Positions 34,490 to 43,169 of a DNA stretch of 64,000 nt are shown in pieces; position 1 is the stretch's first letter, and every line of letters begins with the position of its first letter. The DNA is from an uncultured Gammaproteobacteria bacterium (GTDB lineage Bacteria; Pseudomonadota; Gammaproteobacteria; Ga0077536). The stretch spans positions 1 to 64,000 of the forward strand of contig CALKCL010000001.1 in NCBI GenBank assembly GCA_938082545.1. Reading direction: 5' to 3'. The notes below the pieces were generated by a model, which was given only the letters and a program-made list of their open reading frames with translations, was not told the origin of the DNA and did no database searches. The translations under genes were made by a program, and so were the position numbers.

Positions 34490-36727
34490 CTATCCTTCTA
34501 GTACATTAAATTCGCGCGGCAGATTCCAAAAAGAAGTAAATTCGTCTCTGAACTTGTCAAACGAAAGACTTTCGTTATACATGAGGCCAACTTCTGGAAA
34601 AAAAGCCGCGTTTTGAACGATCTCCCTTTCTGCTTTCCACCAGTCTTTGACATCGACAGATTCATCTAATCTACCTTGTCGAAGTACAATACGTTTTGCT
34701 TCTGTCGCAGAAGTATCTAAAACCCAATTACCAGATCCATTTTTTGTGGCAACGACTCCATGCATTTCATTGACGAAATCGTAGTCAGGGCATGTCCCGC
34801 TATCGAGATCTTCTATAACGGCCATAGGGTCTCGATCTAAAGGATCCCCCCAACCACCAGAAGAACCTGCCGCGTCTACGAACAGGTCATTGTGTTCCAT
34901 AGACAGCTCTGGGCAATCGGTCTTCCAAACTTTCAGGTCATCTACCTTTAGGAGCCCACTGTCTGTCATTTCGAGCATTTCTCTCGCATCACGAGGGGCT
35001 AAGCCTTTCGCATTGACTTCGTCTAAGTTTGTCCCTCTCGCAGATATCATGAAGCTAGAAGGCCCCGGATATGCTCCGTTCATTCCTAGTGCGACAGAGG
35101 TAGTCGAGGACAAACCACCATTAGGGCGAGTAATGCCAATGTGCTGACCGGGTTCTACGCACCAGTGGACAGCAGATTCGCCAGGTCCACCACGATATTT
35201 TCCAGCACCGAAGTAGCCAGGTAGAAGTTTTCTACCTAAGTAAAACATTGGTGGGACTGTACTTTCAAACTCTTCCGCATCACCTATTGTTGCCATTTGT
35301 GACCACGCGGCCCAAACGAGTGGCTCTCCGTCCTTGAAGCACCAAGCACCTCTGCTTGAACCCCCCAGCCACTCAAAATTAGTGAAGCCATAGGCTGTGC
35401 CATCTTCGGCAGTGCCTTGACCTTGCCAAGCGCCCCAGTTTCCATCCACGCAAAATGCTTCTTCCAAGTAACCGAAGCTGAACATTGCTCGGCTTACGGC
35501 TCCGAATCCAATATTGTTCAAAGTGACAGTTTGCGCCCAAGGATTAGCATTACTTGTGAATTCATTGTCCGGATTCAGAATGCTGCCTTTCGGGTAGTGC
35601 CTTTGAACAGCCAGTTCGATCCCGGCCGTTACTTTAGTGTTGTGCGAAAATGAATTAATCATTCCAAGAAACACTGCTGCATCGGATGCGCCAGGCGTGG
35701 CATTATAGGCGTGATGACCCCAACGCGACGTACCTTCGGTATCAATTTTCAATCCGTTTTCATTAGGCTCCACACTTGCTCGAATATGTATAAGCGTGTT
35801 CTTGTCCGCATGGGACCAAATGGTTTGTAATCCTTTGTATTGGGCCATTCTAAAGGCGGCACCGGTGTAGGTGCCTGGGACCATTGTGGATTTCATATTA
35901 TCTAAAACTCGTCGCCTCGATTCTTCTATAACTTCACGGATCGCTGTTTTGTAGTAATCAATTCCGAACTCGTCAATTAACTTGTGCGTGGCTTCGTGAA
36001 TCATCGCGCAACCGGCTAGACGCATCTTGTCGTCGAGAATGTTCATGGTCGCTGCACGAGTCCGTCTTTCCCATATAGCTTTCCACCACGACTCTTGCTG
36101 AAGTTTTCTTCCTGTTCGCATGGGAGGGACCACCAGCCCGTCCATAAATGTATCTACTGAGAATGTTGCCCAAGATCCCGCAACTGGTGCGCCATTTTCC
36201 ATTAGGTGATTAATACCTACTGCCCATGCAACGACTTCTTCTTCGATAACAATTGGTACAAATGAATAAAAATCACCGGGGTGTGGGACACCACCAGTAA
36301 GCCCATCACTGACACCATAAACATCTCCGTCTTCAATACCGTCATTAACATCATAGTTATTTGCTGCCATATATCTAACAGCGGTAGGGAAAATAGCGGT
36401 ATGTGACAAGAAACCTAAAGAAAGCGCTAATGTATCCCCCTCTGCAGTAGTAATGCCCCAAAGGCACTCACCCATTTCTCGTGAACCTGGACTTGCCGCG
36501 ACAAATCTAGCGGATTCACGGGCGGCCAGGACGGCAGAATGTAGTTTCGAATAAAAGCGCTCATATCGGATTGGATCCGCTTTCTTAAGGCTGAGCTCTT
36601 TTACTCCGTAATAGTTACCAGTTGACTCAGTCAAACGGTCTCTTTTTTCAACGGCTTCAGCTAACGTAGGCGCCTTAATCGCTTTCATATTGGGTTGATT
36701 CAATACTTCTTTTTCAATAGTAGCCAT
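34490..36727 (-). CDS. Acetone-carboxylase-like alpha subunit (HyuB/hydantoinase B family)
   Basis: This 745-residue protein has hydantoinase B-type blocks: YSKLHSAVLAARESARFVA, GDVYGVSDGLTGGVPHPGDF, MVPGTYTGAAFRMAQYKG, the GHHAYNATPGASDAAVFLGM segment and a Gly-rich GSSGGWGDPLDRDP tail. AcxB of acetone carboxylase is similar in size (about 776). In the known enzyme this subunit carries the metal site where enol-phosphate and carboxyl-phosphate combine to acetoacetate. It is first in the operon, with GAGGGA before the ATG. The gene order alpha-gamma-beta differs from the acxABC order (beta-alpha-gamma). It is divergent from an LLM gene 342 nt away. Confidence 0.88.
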   Translation of the reverse strand: MATIEKEVLNQPNMKAIKAPTLAEAVEKRDRLTESTGNYYGVKELSLKKADPIRYERFYSKLHSAVLAARESARFVAASPGSREMGECLWGITTAEGDTLALSLGFLSHTAIFPTAVRYMAANNYDVNDGIEDGDVYGVSDGLTGGVPHPGDFYSFVPIVIEEEVVAWAVGINHLMENGAPVAGSWATFSVDTFMDGLVVPPMRTGRKLQQESWWKAIWERRTRAATMNILDDKMRLAGCAMIHEATHKLIDEFGIDYYKTAIREVIEESRRRVLDNMKSTMVPGTYTGAAFRMAQYKGLQTIWSHADKNTLIHIRASVEPNENGLKIDTEGTSRWGHHAYNATPGASDAAVFLGMINSFSHNTKVTAGIELAVQRHYPKGSILNPDNEFTSNANPWAQTVTLNNIGFGAVSRAMFSFGYLEEAFCVDGNWGAWQGQGTAEDGTAYGFTNFEWLGGSSRGAWCFKDGEPLVWAAWSQMATIGDAEEFESTVPPMFYLGRKLLPGYFGAGKYRGGPGESAVHWCVEPGQHIGITRPNGGLSSTTSVALGMNGAYPGPSSFMISARGTNLDEVNAKGLAPRDAREMLEMTDSGLLKVDDLKVWKTDCPELSMEHNDLFVDAAGSSGGWGDPLDRDPMAVIEDLDSGTCPDYDFVNEMHGVVATKNGSGNWVLDTSATEAKRIVLRQGRLDESVDVKDWWKAEREIVQNAAFFPEVGLMYNESLSFDKFRDEFTSFWNLPREFNVLEG

Positions 36728-37069
36728 TTAGTTTTCCCTCAGCTAGACAACTGTTTTAAATTCCTGAATTCGTATAAAATTACTTTCTAATAGACACCTC
36801 GTAAAAAGCGGTATTTCGTATCTATTATTGGGATATTCTAGCTACAGGATACCAGTGGCGCAAGAGACTGACGTTAAACGCTTCCTCTTGTTTATAATTT
36901 GAAGTCTGATGAAAAGCGGGCAGAGGTTTCAACTAGTAGAGCTCTCTAAAAAGAAATCGACTGATGCGGTGTGTCGGGGATATCTAGAGCGTTACTGGGA
37001 TGCAGAAAAAATCATACCTATGGTATACAGATGAGATTGCGTTAAATTTTAAATTGCTAAGGACAAGCT
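36728..37069. other. 342-nt divergent regulatory region
   Basis: It separates the carboxylase operon (minus) from the LLM gene at 37070 (plus), so it should hold both promoters. A 41-codon plus-strand open frame (36909-37034) is present without a ribosome site; I do not call it. I see no clear long inverted repeat or consensus promoter here. Confidence 0.5.
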
Positions 37070-38092
37070 ATGAAGATTTCTTATATGCCGGATACTCATT
37101 TCGGAGAATATGACCAAGCAGCACCCCCAGATCGTGACGATGTCGCAGACGCCATGGAACACTGTGTCGCAGAAGCGGAATTGGCTGAAAAAGTTGGTTT
37201 TGATGGACTTTGGGTGCCAGAGCGACATCAAAGACCAGAAACGTGGTGGCCCAATATCACGTCGTTACTAGCCGTAATAGCATCTCGAACGAAAAACGTT
37301 CAGATAGCTACGACGGTTATGCAGCCTACTTTCCATCACCCGATACACTTAGCAGAGTCTTTAGCGGCAGTTGATAACTTGAGTCGTGGACGGTTTGTCT
37401 TTGGGGCGGGAGTTGGCTATCACCCAGACTATTTTCGCTGTTTTGGAGTTCCGTTTGAGCAACGAGGGAAACGTTTTGAGGAGGCTATGGACTGCGTCGT
37501 AGGCGCTTGGACTCAAGAAGAATTTAATTACGACGGAGAATTCTTTAAATATGAGGGAGTTAAACTTAGTCCAAAACCGTATCAAAATCCTCGGCCTCCC
37601 ATATGGATAGGAGCTTTTGCTCCCAAGGCTATGGATCGAGCGCTTGATTATGAAGGCTGGTGCTTATGGTTTCCTCCGCATTTAGATATTTTAGAGCCTG
37701 CAGTTAAGGAAATGAGAGAGAGAGCAGCGCAAAGAGGTAAGGATGACTTTCAGATTACTATCGGATTTGAAGGCTGGCTGGGTGACGATCCTGCGCTCCG
37801 AGATAAGCATGTTCATCGGTGGGTAAGGGAATGGAGCTTCTACGCTGACAATGGGTTGTCTCCGGAAGCAGAATCTTTAGATATGGCGGAACAGGTCGAA
37901 AGTATGTTTCTTTGCGTAGGGAACAGGCAGAAATGGATCGATCGGATGAGTGAAATGAAGGAAAGAATTAATCCAGACTGGTTATGCATTAGGACCAGAA
38001 ACCCGGTAAACCCTGGCAAATTTTATCCATCGAGAACTGAGTGCTTAGAGGTAATCGAGGCCTTTGGCGAAATTCTTGATGAGATACGCTGA
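37070..38092 (+). CDS. LLM-class F420/flavin-dependent oxidoreductase
   Basis: A 340-residue luciferase-like protein. It has AELAEKVGFDGLWVPERH, QIATTVMQPTFHHPIHLAESLAAVD, LSRGRFVFGAGVGYHPDYFRCFG and NPRPPIWIGAFAP. The W-V-P-E-R-H and GRFVFGAGVGYHPDYF blocks follow the large F420/FMN LLM group. AAGGA lies a few bases before the ATG. It is the first of three co-directional genes (second LLM, then metallo-beta-lactamase-fold hydrolase), 84 and 36 nt apart. Being divergent from the ketone carboxylase operon, it may act on the same substrates. Confidence 0.88.
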   Translation: MKISYMPDTHFGEYDQAAPPDRDDVADAMEHCVAEAELAEKVGFDGLWVPERHQRPETWWPNITSLLAVIASRTKNVQIATTVMQPTFHHPIHLAESLAAVDNLSRGRFVFGAGVGYHPDYFRCFGVPFEQRGKRFEEAMDCVVGAWTQEEFNYDGEFFKYEGVKLSPKPYQNPRPPIWIGAFAPKAMDRALDYEGWCLWFPPHLDILEPAVKEMRERAAQRGKDDFQITIGFEGWLGDDPALRDKHVHRWVREWSFYADNGLSPEAESLDMAEQVESMFLCVGNRQKWIDRMSEMKERINPDWLCIRTRNPVNPGKFYPSRTECLEVIEAFGEILDEIR

Positions 38093-38176
38093 ATATAGTC
38101 GACAGGACAAATGTCTCTTGTACGGTTTTATGCAACGATGTTATCGTTGAAACCATAAACATCTGAGGGAGATGGG

Positions 38177-39217
38177 ATGAAACTAGGACTGGTCTTTGGA
38201 TATTCTGGCAGCCATGTTAAAGTGCCAATGGAGCTTATTTTAGAAGCTGAATCTTTAGGATATGACTCTGTATTTAGCGCTGAGGCGTGGGGATCTGACG
38301 CGGTTACTCCTATTGCTTGGATTTTAGCTCAGACCAAAACAATTAAAGCCGGCACCGCCATTATGCAGATGGCTGCCAGATCACCTTCAATGACGGCTAT
38401 GACGGCTATGACTTTAGACCAGTTATCGGGGGGGCGCTTTATATTAGGCATTGGGCCTTCCGGTCCACAGGTAGCGGAGGGCTGGTACGGCGAAGCTTAC
38501 GGTCGGCCTTTGACTCGGACTAGAGAGTACATAGACATAATACGTCAGATATTCAAGAGGGAAGGGCCTCTTATGCATGAAGGCTACCATTATCAGATAC
38601 CGTATATGGGAGCTGATAGCACAGGATTGGGTAAACCGCTCAAAAGTATTGTACATGGCGATCCGACGCTTCCCATTTATACCGGTGTCGCTACCGAGAA
38701 AGGAGCCCAAACTGCCGCGGAAGTTGCAGATGGGGCATTTCTAGTATGGACAAACCCTAATCGCTACGATCTGTGGTCACCTGCAATAGAAAGAGGTTTT
38801 TCAAAAGCTGATAATGGTAAAAGCTTGGAGAATTTTGATCTTGCCCCATTTGTCAGAGCTGTAATGGGGCCGGATATCGATGCCTGTAGACAGGAATTAA
38901 AATCAGGCTTCGCGCTTTACATTGGCGGAATGGGCGCTCGTGAAAAAAACTTCTACAACGATTATGCGGCTCGGTTAGGTTATGCGGATGCTGCGAGTGA
39001 GATTCAAGATTTATTTTTAACCGGTCAAAAGCAACAAGCTTGCGAAGCAGTTCCAGATCAACTTGTCGACGATTGTTGTTTGGTCGGCCCTGAGGAACAC
39101 ATTAAGGAACAGCTGGTCAGCTGGAAAGATGCCGGTAGGCGAAAAGAGGTTGGCACTATGGTTATTTCGACTGCGCAGCCCGAAGTTCTAAGAGTGGTTG
39201 CAGAAACCGTGCTATAA
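38177..39217 (+). CDS. LLM-class F420-dependent oxidoreductase
   Basis: A 346-residue protein of the F420-dependent LLM branch. The blocks AESLGYDSVFSAEAWGSDA, KAGTAIMQMAARSPSMTAM, and SGGRFILGIGPSGPQVAEGW with YGRPLTRTREYIDIIRQIF are those of the actinobacterial-type F420-dependent subfamily. The S-G-P-Q-V-x-E-G-W stretch is its mark. This is the clearest F420-type enzyme in the window. An exact 9-nt tandem duplication (38390-38407) creates the MTAMTAM repeat. GGGAG precedes the ATG. The partner hydrolase follows 36 nt downstream. Confidence 0.9.
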   Translation: MKLGLVFGYSGSHVKVPMELILEAESLGYDSVFSAEAWGSDAVTPIAWILAQTKTIKAGTAIMQMAARSPSMTAMTAMTLDQLSGGRFILGIGPSGPQVAEGWYGEAYGRPLTRTREYIDIIRQIFKREGPLMHEGYHYQIPYMGADSTGLGKPLKSIVHGDPTLPIYTGVATEKGAQTAAEVADGAFLVWTNPNRYDLWSPAIERGFSKADNGKSLENFDLAPFVRAVMGPDIDACRQELKSGFALYIGGMGAREKNFYNDYAARLGYADAASEIQDLFLTGQKQQACEAVPDQLVDDCCLVGPEEHIKEQLVSWKDAGRRKEVGTMVISTAQPEVLRVVAETVL

Positions 39218-39253
39218 CAAATATCTATATCAAAGCTTATAGGGAGCAAAACG

Positions 39254-40120
39254 ATGAAATGGCAAATTGGAAAAATTAAGGTAACTCGTATACAAGAAGT
39301 AGTCTTCCCGGAATTTTCAGATGTAATCCCTGCCGTTACGAAGGAACTTGTCAAAGAAATAAAATGGCTTTTCCCACATTTTGTTACAGCTGATGGACAT
39401 TTAAGTCTTAGTATCCATTCTTTAATAGTAGAAACGCCTACCCATAAGCTTGTTGTTGATACCTGTATTGGTGATGGTCGCGACAGAATGCCTATGGAAG
39501 GCATGCACATGCTCTCGACAAACTATATGCGGGATATGCAGGCAGAAGGTTATCGGCCGGAAGACATGGACTTCGTCTTATGTACACATCTGCACGTTGA
39601 CCATGTGGGATGGAATACACGACTAGTTGATGGGAAATGGGTACCAACTTTCCCTAATGCAAAATATATTATGGATAAAAAAGATTTAGATTTTTGGGGT
39701 TCCATTGACGCCGATACCGACATTGATTTCATGCAAGTGCAAAGACAAGTTTTTGAAGATTCTCTAATGCCTGTAATAAATGCTGGCCTTGCGCAGCCAG
39801 TCGATGCGCCATCGATTATTTGCGAAGGCGTAAGACTTATCTCTACACCAGGGCATACCCCGGGACATGTTTCTGTCGTATTAGAATCGGAAGGGCAAAC
39901 AGGATTAATTACTGGTGATTTTATTCATCATCCAATTCAGTTTCATGACCCGGCTTTAGTGAGTCCGTTTGATGTTGACAATGAGATGGCCATCGAGACT
40001 CGTCGCAGAATATTTGGCGAGTATGCAGACACTCCGACCTTAATCATAGGCACACATTTTGCAGGACCGACAGCAGGAACCCTGGTCACTGAGAATGGCA
40101 CCTATCGATTGAAAGTTTGA
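39254..40120 (+). CDS. Metallo-beta-lactamase-fold hydrolase
   Basis: This 288-residue cytoplasmic protein has the MBL metal motif T-H-L-H-V-D-H (LCTHLHVDHVGWN, about residues 110-122), the second-site His in STPGHTPGHVSVV, the bridging Asp in LITGDFIHHP and a terminal His in GTHFAGPTAG. This arrangement is that of binuclear hydrolases such as quorum-quenching lactonases, alkylsulfatase-like enzymes and thiol esterases. With two LLM oxidoreductases directly upstream, hydrolysis of a lactone or ester made by oxidation is a possible role. GGGAG lies before the ATG. A hairpin overlaps its 3-prime end. Confidence 0.88.
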   Translation: MKWQIGKIKVTRIQEVVFPEFSDVIPAVTKELVKEIKWLFPHFVTADGHLSLSIHSLIVETPTHKLVVDTCIGDGRDRMPMEGMHMLSTNYMRDMQAEGYRPEDMDFVLCTHLHVDHVGWNTRLVDGKWVPTFPNAKYIMDKKDLDFWGSIDADTDIDFMQVQRQVFEDSLMPVINAGLAQPVDAPSIICEGVRLISTPGHTPGHVSVVLESEGQTGLITGDFIHHPIQFHDPALVSPFDVDNEMAIETRRRIFGEYADTPTLIIGTHFAGPTAGTLVTENGTYRLKV

Positions 40121-40132
40121 TTGAATCGATAG
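40102..40132. terminator. Inverted repeat at the convergent 3-prime ends
   Basis: CTATCGATT (40102-40110) pairs perfectly with AATCGATAG (40124-40132) around a 13-nt loop. The left arm lies within the last codons of the hydrolase gene. It sits between converging genes and could end both transcripts, but no T run follows. Confidence 0.4.
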
Positions 40133-40145
40133 ATGCCTGTCTAAA

Positions 40146-41216
40146 CTAAAAAGCGTACTGTAAGCCTGCTATCAAGTTAAAGTTTTGTTCTAAACGAACA
40201 CCGTTTAATTCCTGCATTAAAGGCAGTTCCGCTTCGAGGCCTATTCTTACTCCGGAGAAATAGCCGGACTGGCATATCCAGTTTAAACCTAGCAGCATCG
40301 CGACTACGTCTCCGCCATAGTAATCAGGGTTAGCCGCCTGAGTCGGCAACGTTATGAGAGGATCTATTCCTTTTATTTTACTGTCATGTCTGTATTTAAG
40401 TCTGGTTGATATGCTCAACGTGTCTGCAGGTGCAAACGAAGTCCAGGCTGTTACTTCGTGCTGCTGTCCTTTCCTATAGCCGTTATGTTTGCCTAAGAAC
40501 TCTGTGCCAGAATATTGTCCTCCCCAAGTTAATTTTTGGTGCCTGCCAGAGTAGGTTAATCCGTTTAAGATGCCATAGTTGCCGTTCCCCAATTGCATTG
40601 CATAAGGAAGACGTTTTGTTGGCCGCATACCCATTGGTGTCAGGATCTGATCTGTTTCTGAGGTCGAACCTGTCGGCAAAACAGTTCCTATTGATAGATG
40701 GACCTTATGATTGCCTGTACTAAAAAGATGTATCAAACCGGTGAGTTTTGTATCCCCCCACCCATTAGATTGGGTGGTAAAAGTGTCTCGTACCGTTGTG
40801 CCGGAGCCACCTTTATATGTGGTTAACTTCATTTTTTTGTCAGTGTAGCTAGACATAACCATCAAGGTTAGCCAATCAGTCGGCGCGTACATTGCGCCGA
40901 ACATATGCATATGCATGTCCATTTGTTTTGGGACGACTCTAAGGGTTGGTGGTTGGCCGTTGATTCTTGAGAAACGGTTAGACACGCTGGTAGCGATTGC
41001 GTCTGCCGTAATATTTGAACCGTCGTTTTGAAGATCGCCCATATCCATATACATGTAACGATATGAGGCCATGAACTTACCTTTTTTATGCATGTGATCA
41101 CCCATAACACCTATAGGGGCGTGTGAATCAGCTTTCATTTGTGCAACGGCGATTGAAGAAAAATGTACGAGTATGAGAGCATGCAAAAGAATGTGCATTA
41201 TTATTTTAAATGTCAT
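40146..41216 (-). CDS. Met/His-rich outer-membrane beta-barrel protein (possible metal-related)
   Basis: This 356-residue protein starts with a hydrophobic signal peptide ending S-S-I-A-V-A-Q (cleavage about 25/26). After it comes GVMGDHMHKKGKFMASYRYMYMDMGDL and later KQMDMHMHMFGAMY, giving dense Met and His. Alternating hydrophobic beta strands, and a terminal LQYAF ending in Phe, mark an outer-membrane barrel of the phenol-degradation-transporter-like family. Proteins of this kind often lie beside copper-responsive genes. The neighbour DUF2946 gene supports metal relation; Met/His clusters would bind copper. This is inference. AGGAAG precedes the ATG. Confidence 0.7.
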   Translation of the reverse strand: MTFKIIMHILLHALILVHFSSIAVAQMKADSHAPIGVMGDHMHKKGKFMASYRYMYMDMGDLQNDGSNITADAIATSVSNRFSRINGQPPTLRVVPKQMDMHMHMFGAMYAPTDWLTLMVMSSYTDKKMKLTTYKGGSGTTVRDTFTTQSNGWGDTKLTGLIHLFSTGNHKVHLSIGTVLPTGSTSETDQILTPMGMRPTKRLPYAMQLGNGNYGILNGLTYSGRHQKLTWGGQYSGTEFLGKHNGYRKGQQHEVTAWTSFAPADTLSISTRLKYRHDSKIKGIDPLITLPTQAANPDYYGGDVVAMLLGLNWICQSGYFSGVRIGLEAELPLMQELNGVRLEQNFNLIAGLQYAF

Positions 41217-41297
41217 TTATCAGCTTCCTATGGACCCGTGCAAGCAAATGTTAAAGCTTCCGCAGGGGAACTATAAAATTAAATTTTAGCAGTAGAT

Positions 41298-41741
41298 TTA
41301 GATGGGAAGCGTGGGAGGTGCCCGAGGCTGAGGTAGGTTTTGATAGACGTCTTTGAAAAGGGATGAGGTTTGCTTGTAGCGAACTGAAGTTGTTGAGCAG
41401 TCAACCCTGGAGCGAGGTAGCACAGCTGCCCCAGCTATGGCATTGCTTCCAGCCCACAAGGAACACGATTCGCTGGATGAGATTGCTGTATTGTTCTTAT
41501 GTTCAACATCTTCGCCTATCGCGGAATTGATCGAGTGATGATGGTGATGGGTCGGGGATTCTGCTGTGTCTAATCCATCAGAATCGAGACTGAAATTATT
41601 TTGATTAGGGCAGAGACCTAATTTGACACGAGATAGGTCGTTCTCTTCGGTGCCAGCCAACATGTACCCGCCAGGGATCAGCGCCCGCAGAGCAAAAAGC
41701 AAAATTAACAAAAGACCAACAGATTGCTTTCTACGAAACAT
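41298..41741 (-). CDS. DUF2946-family small secreted or membrane-anchored protein
   Basis: The protein has 147 residues from the ATG at 41741; a TTG at 41813 is open in frame but gives an atypical tail. The N-terminus MFRRKQSVGLLLILLFALRALIPGGYM is the typical DUF2946 start, followed by a His-rich loop (HHHHH), a C-S-L-W segment and the end P-R-A-P-P. DUF2946 genes commonly accompany copper or other heavy-metal uptake and outer-membrane proteins. No ribosome site precedes this ATG. A perfect TATAAT lies 6 nt before it inside a palindrome, suggesting a leaderless transcript under repressor control. Confidence 0.7.
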   Translation of the reverse strand: MFRRKQSVGLLLILLFALRALIPGGYMLAGTEENDLSRVKLGLCPNQNNFSLDSDGLDTAESPTHHHHHSINSAIGEDVEHKNNTAISSSESCSLWAGSNAIAGAAVLPRSRVDCSTTSVRYKQTSSLFKDVYQNLPQPRAPPTLPI

Positions 41742-41758
41742 CAGGTAATTATACCTGA
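41741..41758 (-). promoter_or_regulatory. Palindrome containing a TATAAT box directly before the DUF2946 ATG
   Basis: TCAGGTA-ATTA-TACCTGA (7-bp perfect arms) covers a minus-strand TATAAT at 41753-41748, 6 nt before the start codon. The -35 region is poor. It may be an operator overlapping the -10 of a leaderless promoter. Confidence 0.45.
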
Positions 41759-41823
41759 AAGCGCAAGTAGTTTGGACGCAGCCTAAATCAAATATTGGGC
41801 TATTTTGCAACAAAGGAGAAGAG

Positions 41824-43023
41824 ATGACCGACCAGAATAACTTGCAGCAAGGTGCGTTAAAAGGAATCCGAGTACTTGATTTCTCAAGGTATATAGCTGG
41901 TCCCTACTGCGCCGGTCTTCTTGCCTATCTGGGTGCTGATGTGATCCGCATAGAAAAACCATCTGGGGGCGAGGATAGATTCGTGTCGCCCATATCAGAA
42001 GGTTCAAGTCCTTTGATTTTTATGACAGGCAATCGAAAAAGAAGTTTGGGATTAGACTTAAAAGCGCCTGATGCTATGGCAATTGTTAAGCAATTAGTAA
42101 CGCACGCAGATGTAGTGGTAGCCAACATGCCGCCGGCGGCGTTGATTCAGTTAGGGTTAGATTATGAGACATTAAGAGCAATAAAGCCGGACATCATTCT
42201 CACGACACAAACGTGTTTCGGCCATGAAGGTCCTTGGGCTGACCGAGGCGGATTTGATGGGATTGCGCAAGCTATGTCGGGTGCTGCTTTCATGTCGGGT
42301 TTCCCGAATGAACCCCGTCGCTCCACAGCGCCATATGTGGATTACTCAACTGCTGTTCTGGGTGCTTTTGGAACGTTGGCAGCAATACGACAGCGTGACC
42401 AAACTGGCAAAGGACAGCACGTCCAAGCCTCTCTTCTTGGTTCCGCGATGGCTGTGTTCAGCACAGCGATCATAGAACAAGAAGCATTGCAGCCGAATAG
42501 AACACCAACAGGCAATCGAGGACAAACAGGAGCGCCAACTGATGTTTTTAAAGCGACTAACGGTAGTGTAATTACGCAGGTGGTAGGTAATGGTTTGTTC
42601 AGGAGAGTGACCAAAGTGATCGGTAAACCGGAATGGAACGACGATCCAAGGTTTTCGACTGACGAACTGCGCGGAAATAATCGCGATGTTGTCTGTGATG
42701 CTGTAGGGAAATGGGTCGCTGAGCGGACTGCAGAAGAGGCTGTAGAAACTTTTGCCCGTGAAGGGGTTCCCTGTGGGCCAGTTTTAAATTTGATTGATGC
42801 CGCGGCACATCCGCAGGTATCAGCGATGGGATTTTTAGAAGAAGTTAGCTTTCCTAATGTCGACAAGAAGACCAAAACTCCACGAGTACCCCTAGATTTC
42901 TCAGGATATAAGCCTATGTCTGCGGGCCCGCCGCAAGTAGGTGAGCATTCGGCTGACATACTTCTTGAAATAGGATTTTCTCAGGAAGAGGTTTCGGAAT
43001 TAATTGCTAAAAAGATCGTGTGA
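41824..43023 (+). CDS. CaiB/BaiF-family CoA-transferase
   Basis: A 399-residue family III CoA-transferase with SRYIAGPYCAGLLAYLGADV, GNRKRSLGLDLKAPDA and QTCFGHEGPWADRGGFDGIAQA, the last carrying the catalytic Asp. FPNEPRRSTAPYVDYSTAVLG follows. The C-terminal ADILLEIGFSQEEVSEL is typical. AAGGAG lies before the ATG. It opens the plus-strand catabolic series. With the MaoC and CitE-type genes downstream it could be the CoA-activation step of a C5-dicarboxylate (itaconate/mesaconate-like) pathway; that is inferred from gene combination only. Confidence 0.9.
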   Translation: MTDQNNLQQGALKGIRVLDFSRYIAGPYCAGLLAYLGADVIRIEKPSGGEDRFVSPISEGSSPLIFMTGNRKRSLGLDLKAPDAMAIVKQLVTHADVVVANMPPAALIQLGLDYETLRAIKPDIILTTQTCFGHEGPWADRGGFDGIAQAMSGAAFMSGFPNEPRRSTAPYVDYSTAVLGAFGTLAAIRQRDQTGKGQHVQASLLGSAMAVFSTAIIEQEALQPNRTPTGNRGQTGAPTDVFKATNGSVITQVVGNGLFRRVTKVIGKPEWNDDPRFSTDELRGNNRDVVCDAVGKWVAERTAEEAVETFAREGVPCGPVLNLIDAAAHPQVSAMGFLEEVSFPNVDKKTKTPRVPLDFSGYKPMSAGPPQVGEHSADILLEIGFSQEEVSELIAKKIV

Positions 43024-43169
43024 GTCATAGATTTGGAGAATGTCATAGTCTCGATTAGACTTAACAAGTAATGAGACTACCCATGGGGTACACCAAAGCC
43101 TTTCTACGCACTGCGTCCCAACGGGAAATGCAGTATTTAATAAGATAGTTAATAAAGAGATTGATAGCC

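Noticed and set aside
31685..36727. Hydantoinase or 5-oxoprolinase operon
   Set aside because: The AcxC-like gamma subunit with its Cys motifs is specific to ketone carboxylases.
36909..37034. 41-residue plus-strand open frame upstream of the LLM gene at 37070
   Set aside because: No ribosome site and no recognisable feature; the region is better explained as divergent promoters.
38390..38407. 9-bp tandem duplication in an LLM gene
   Set aside because: In frame and in a variable Met/Thr/Ala stretch; a local slippage event without evident effect.
43046..43079. Inverted repeat TAGTCTC/GAGACTA after the CaiB gene
   Set aside because: Seven AT-rich base pairs, no T run; not enough to call a terminator or operator.
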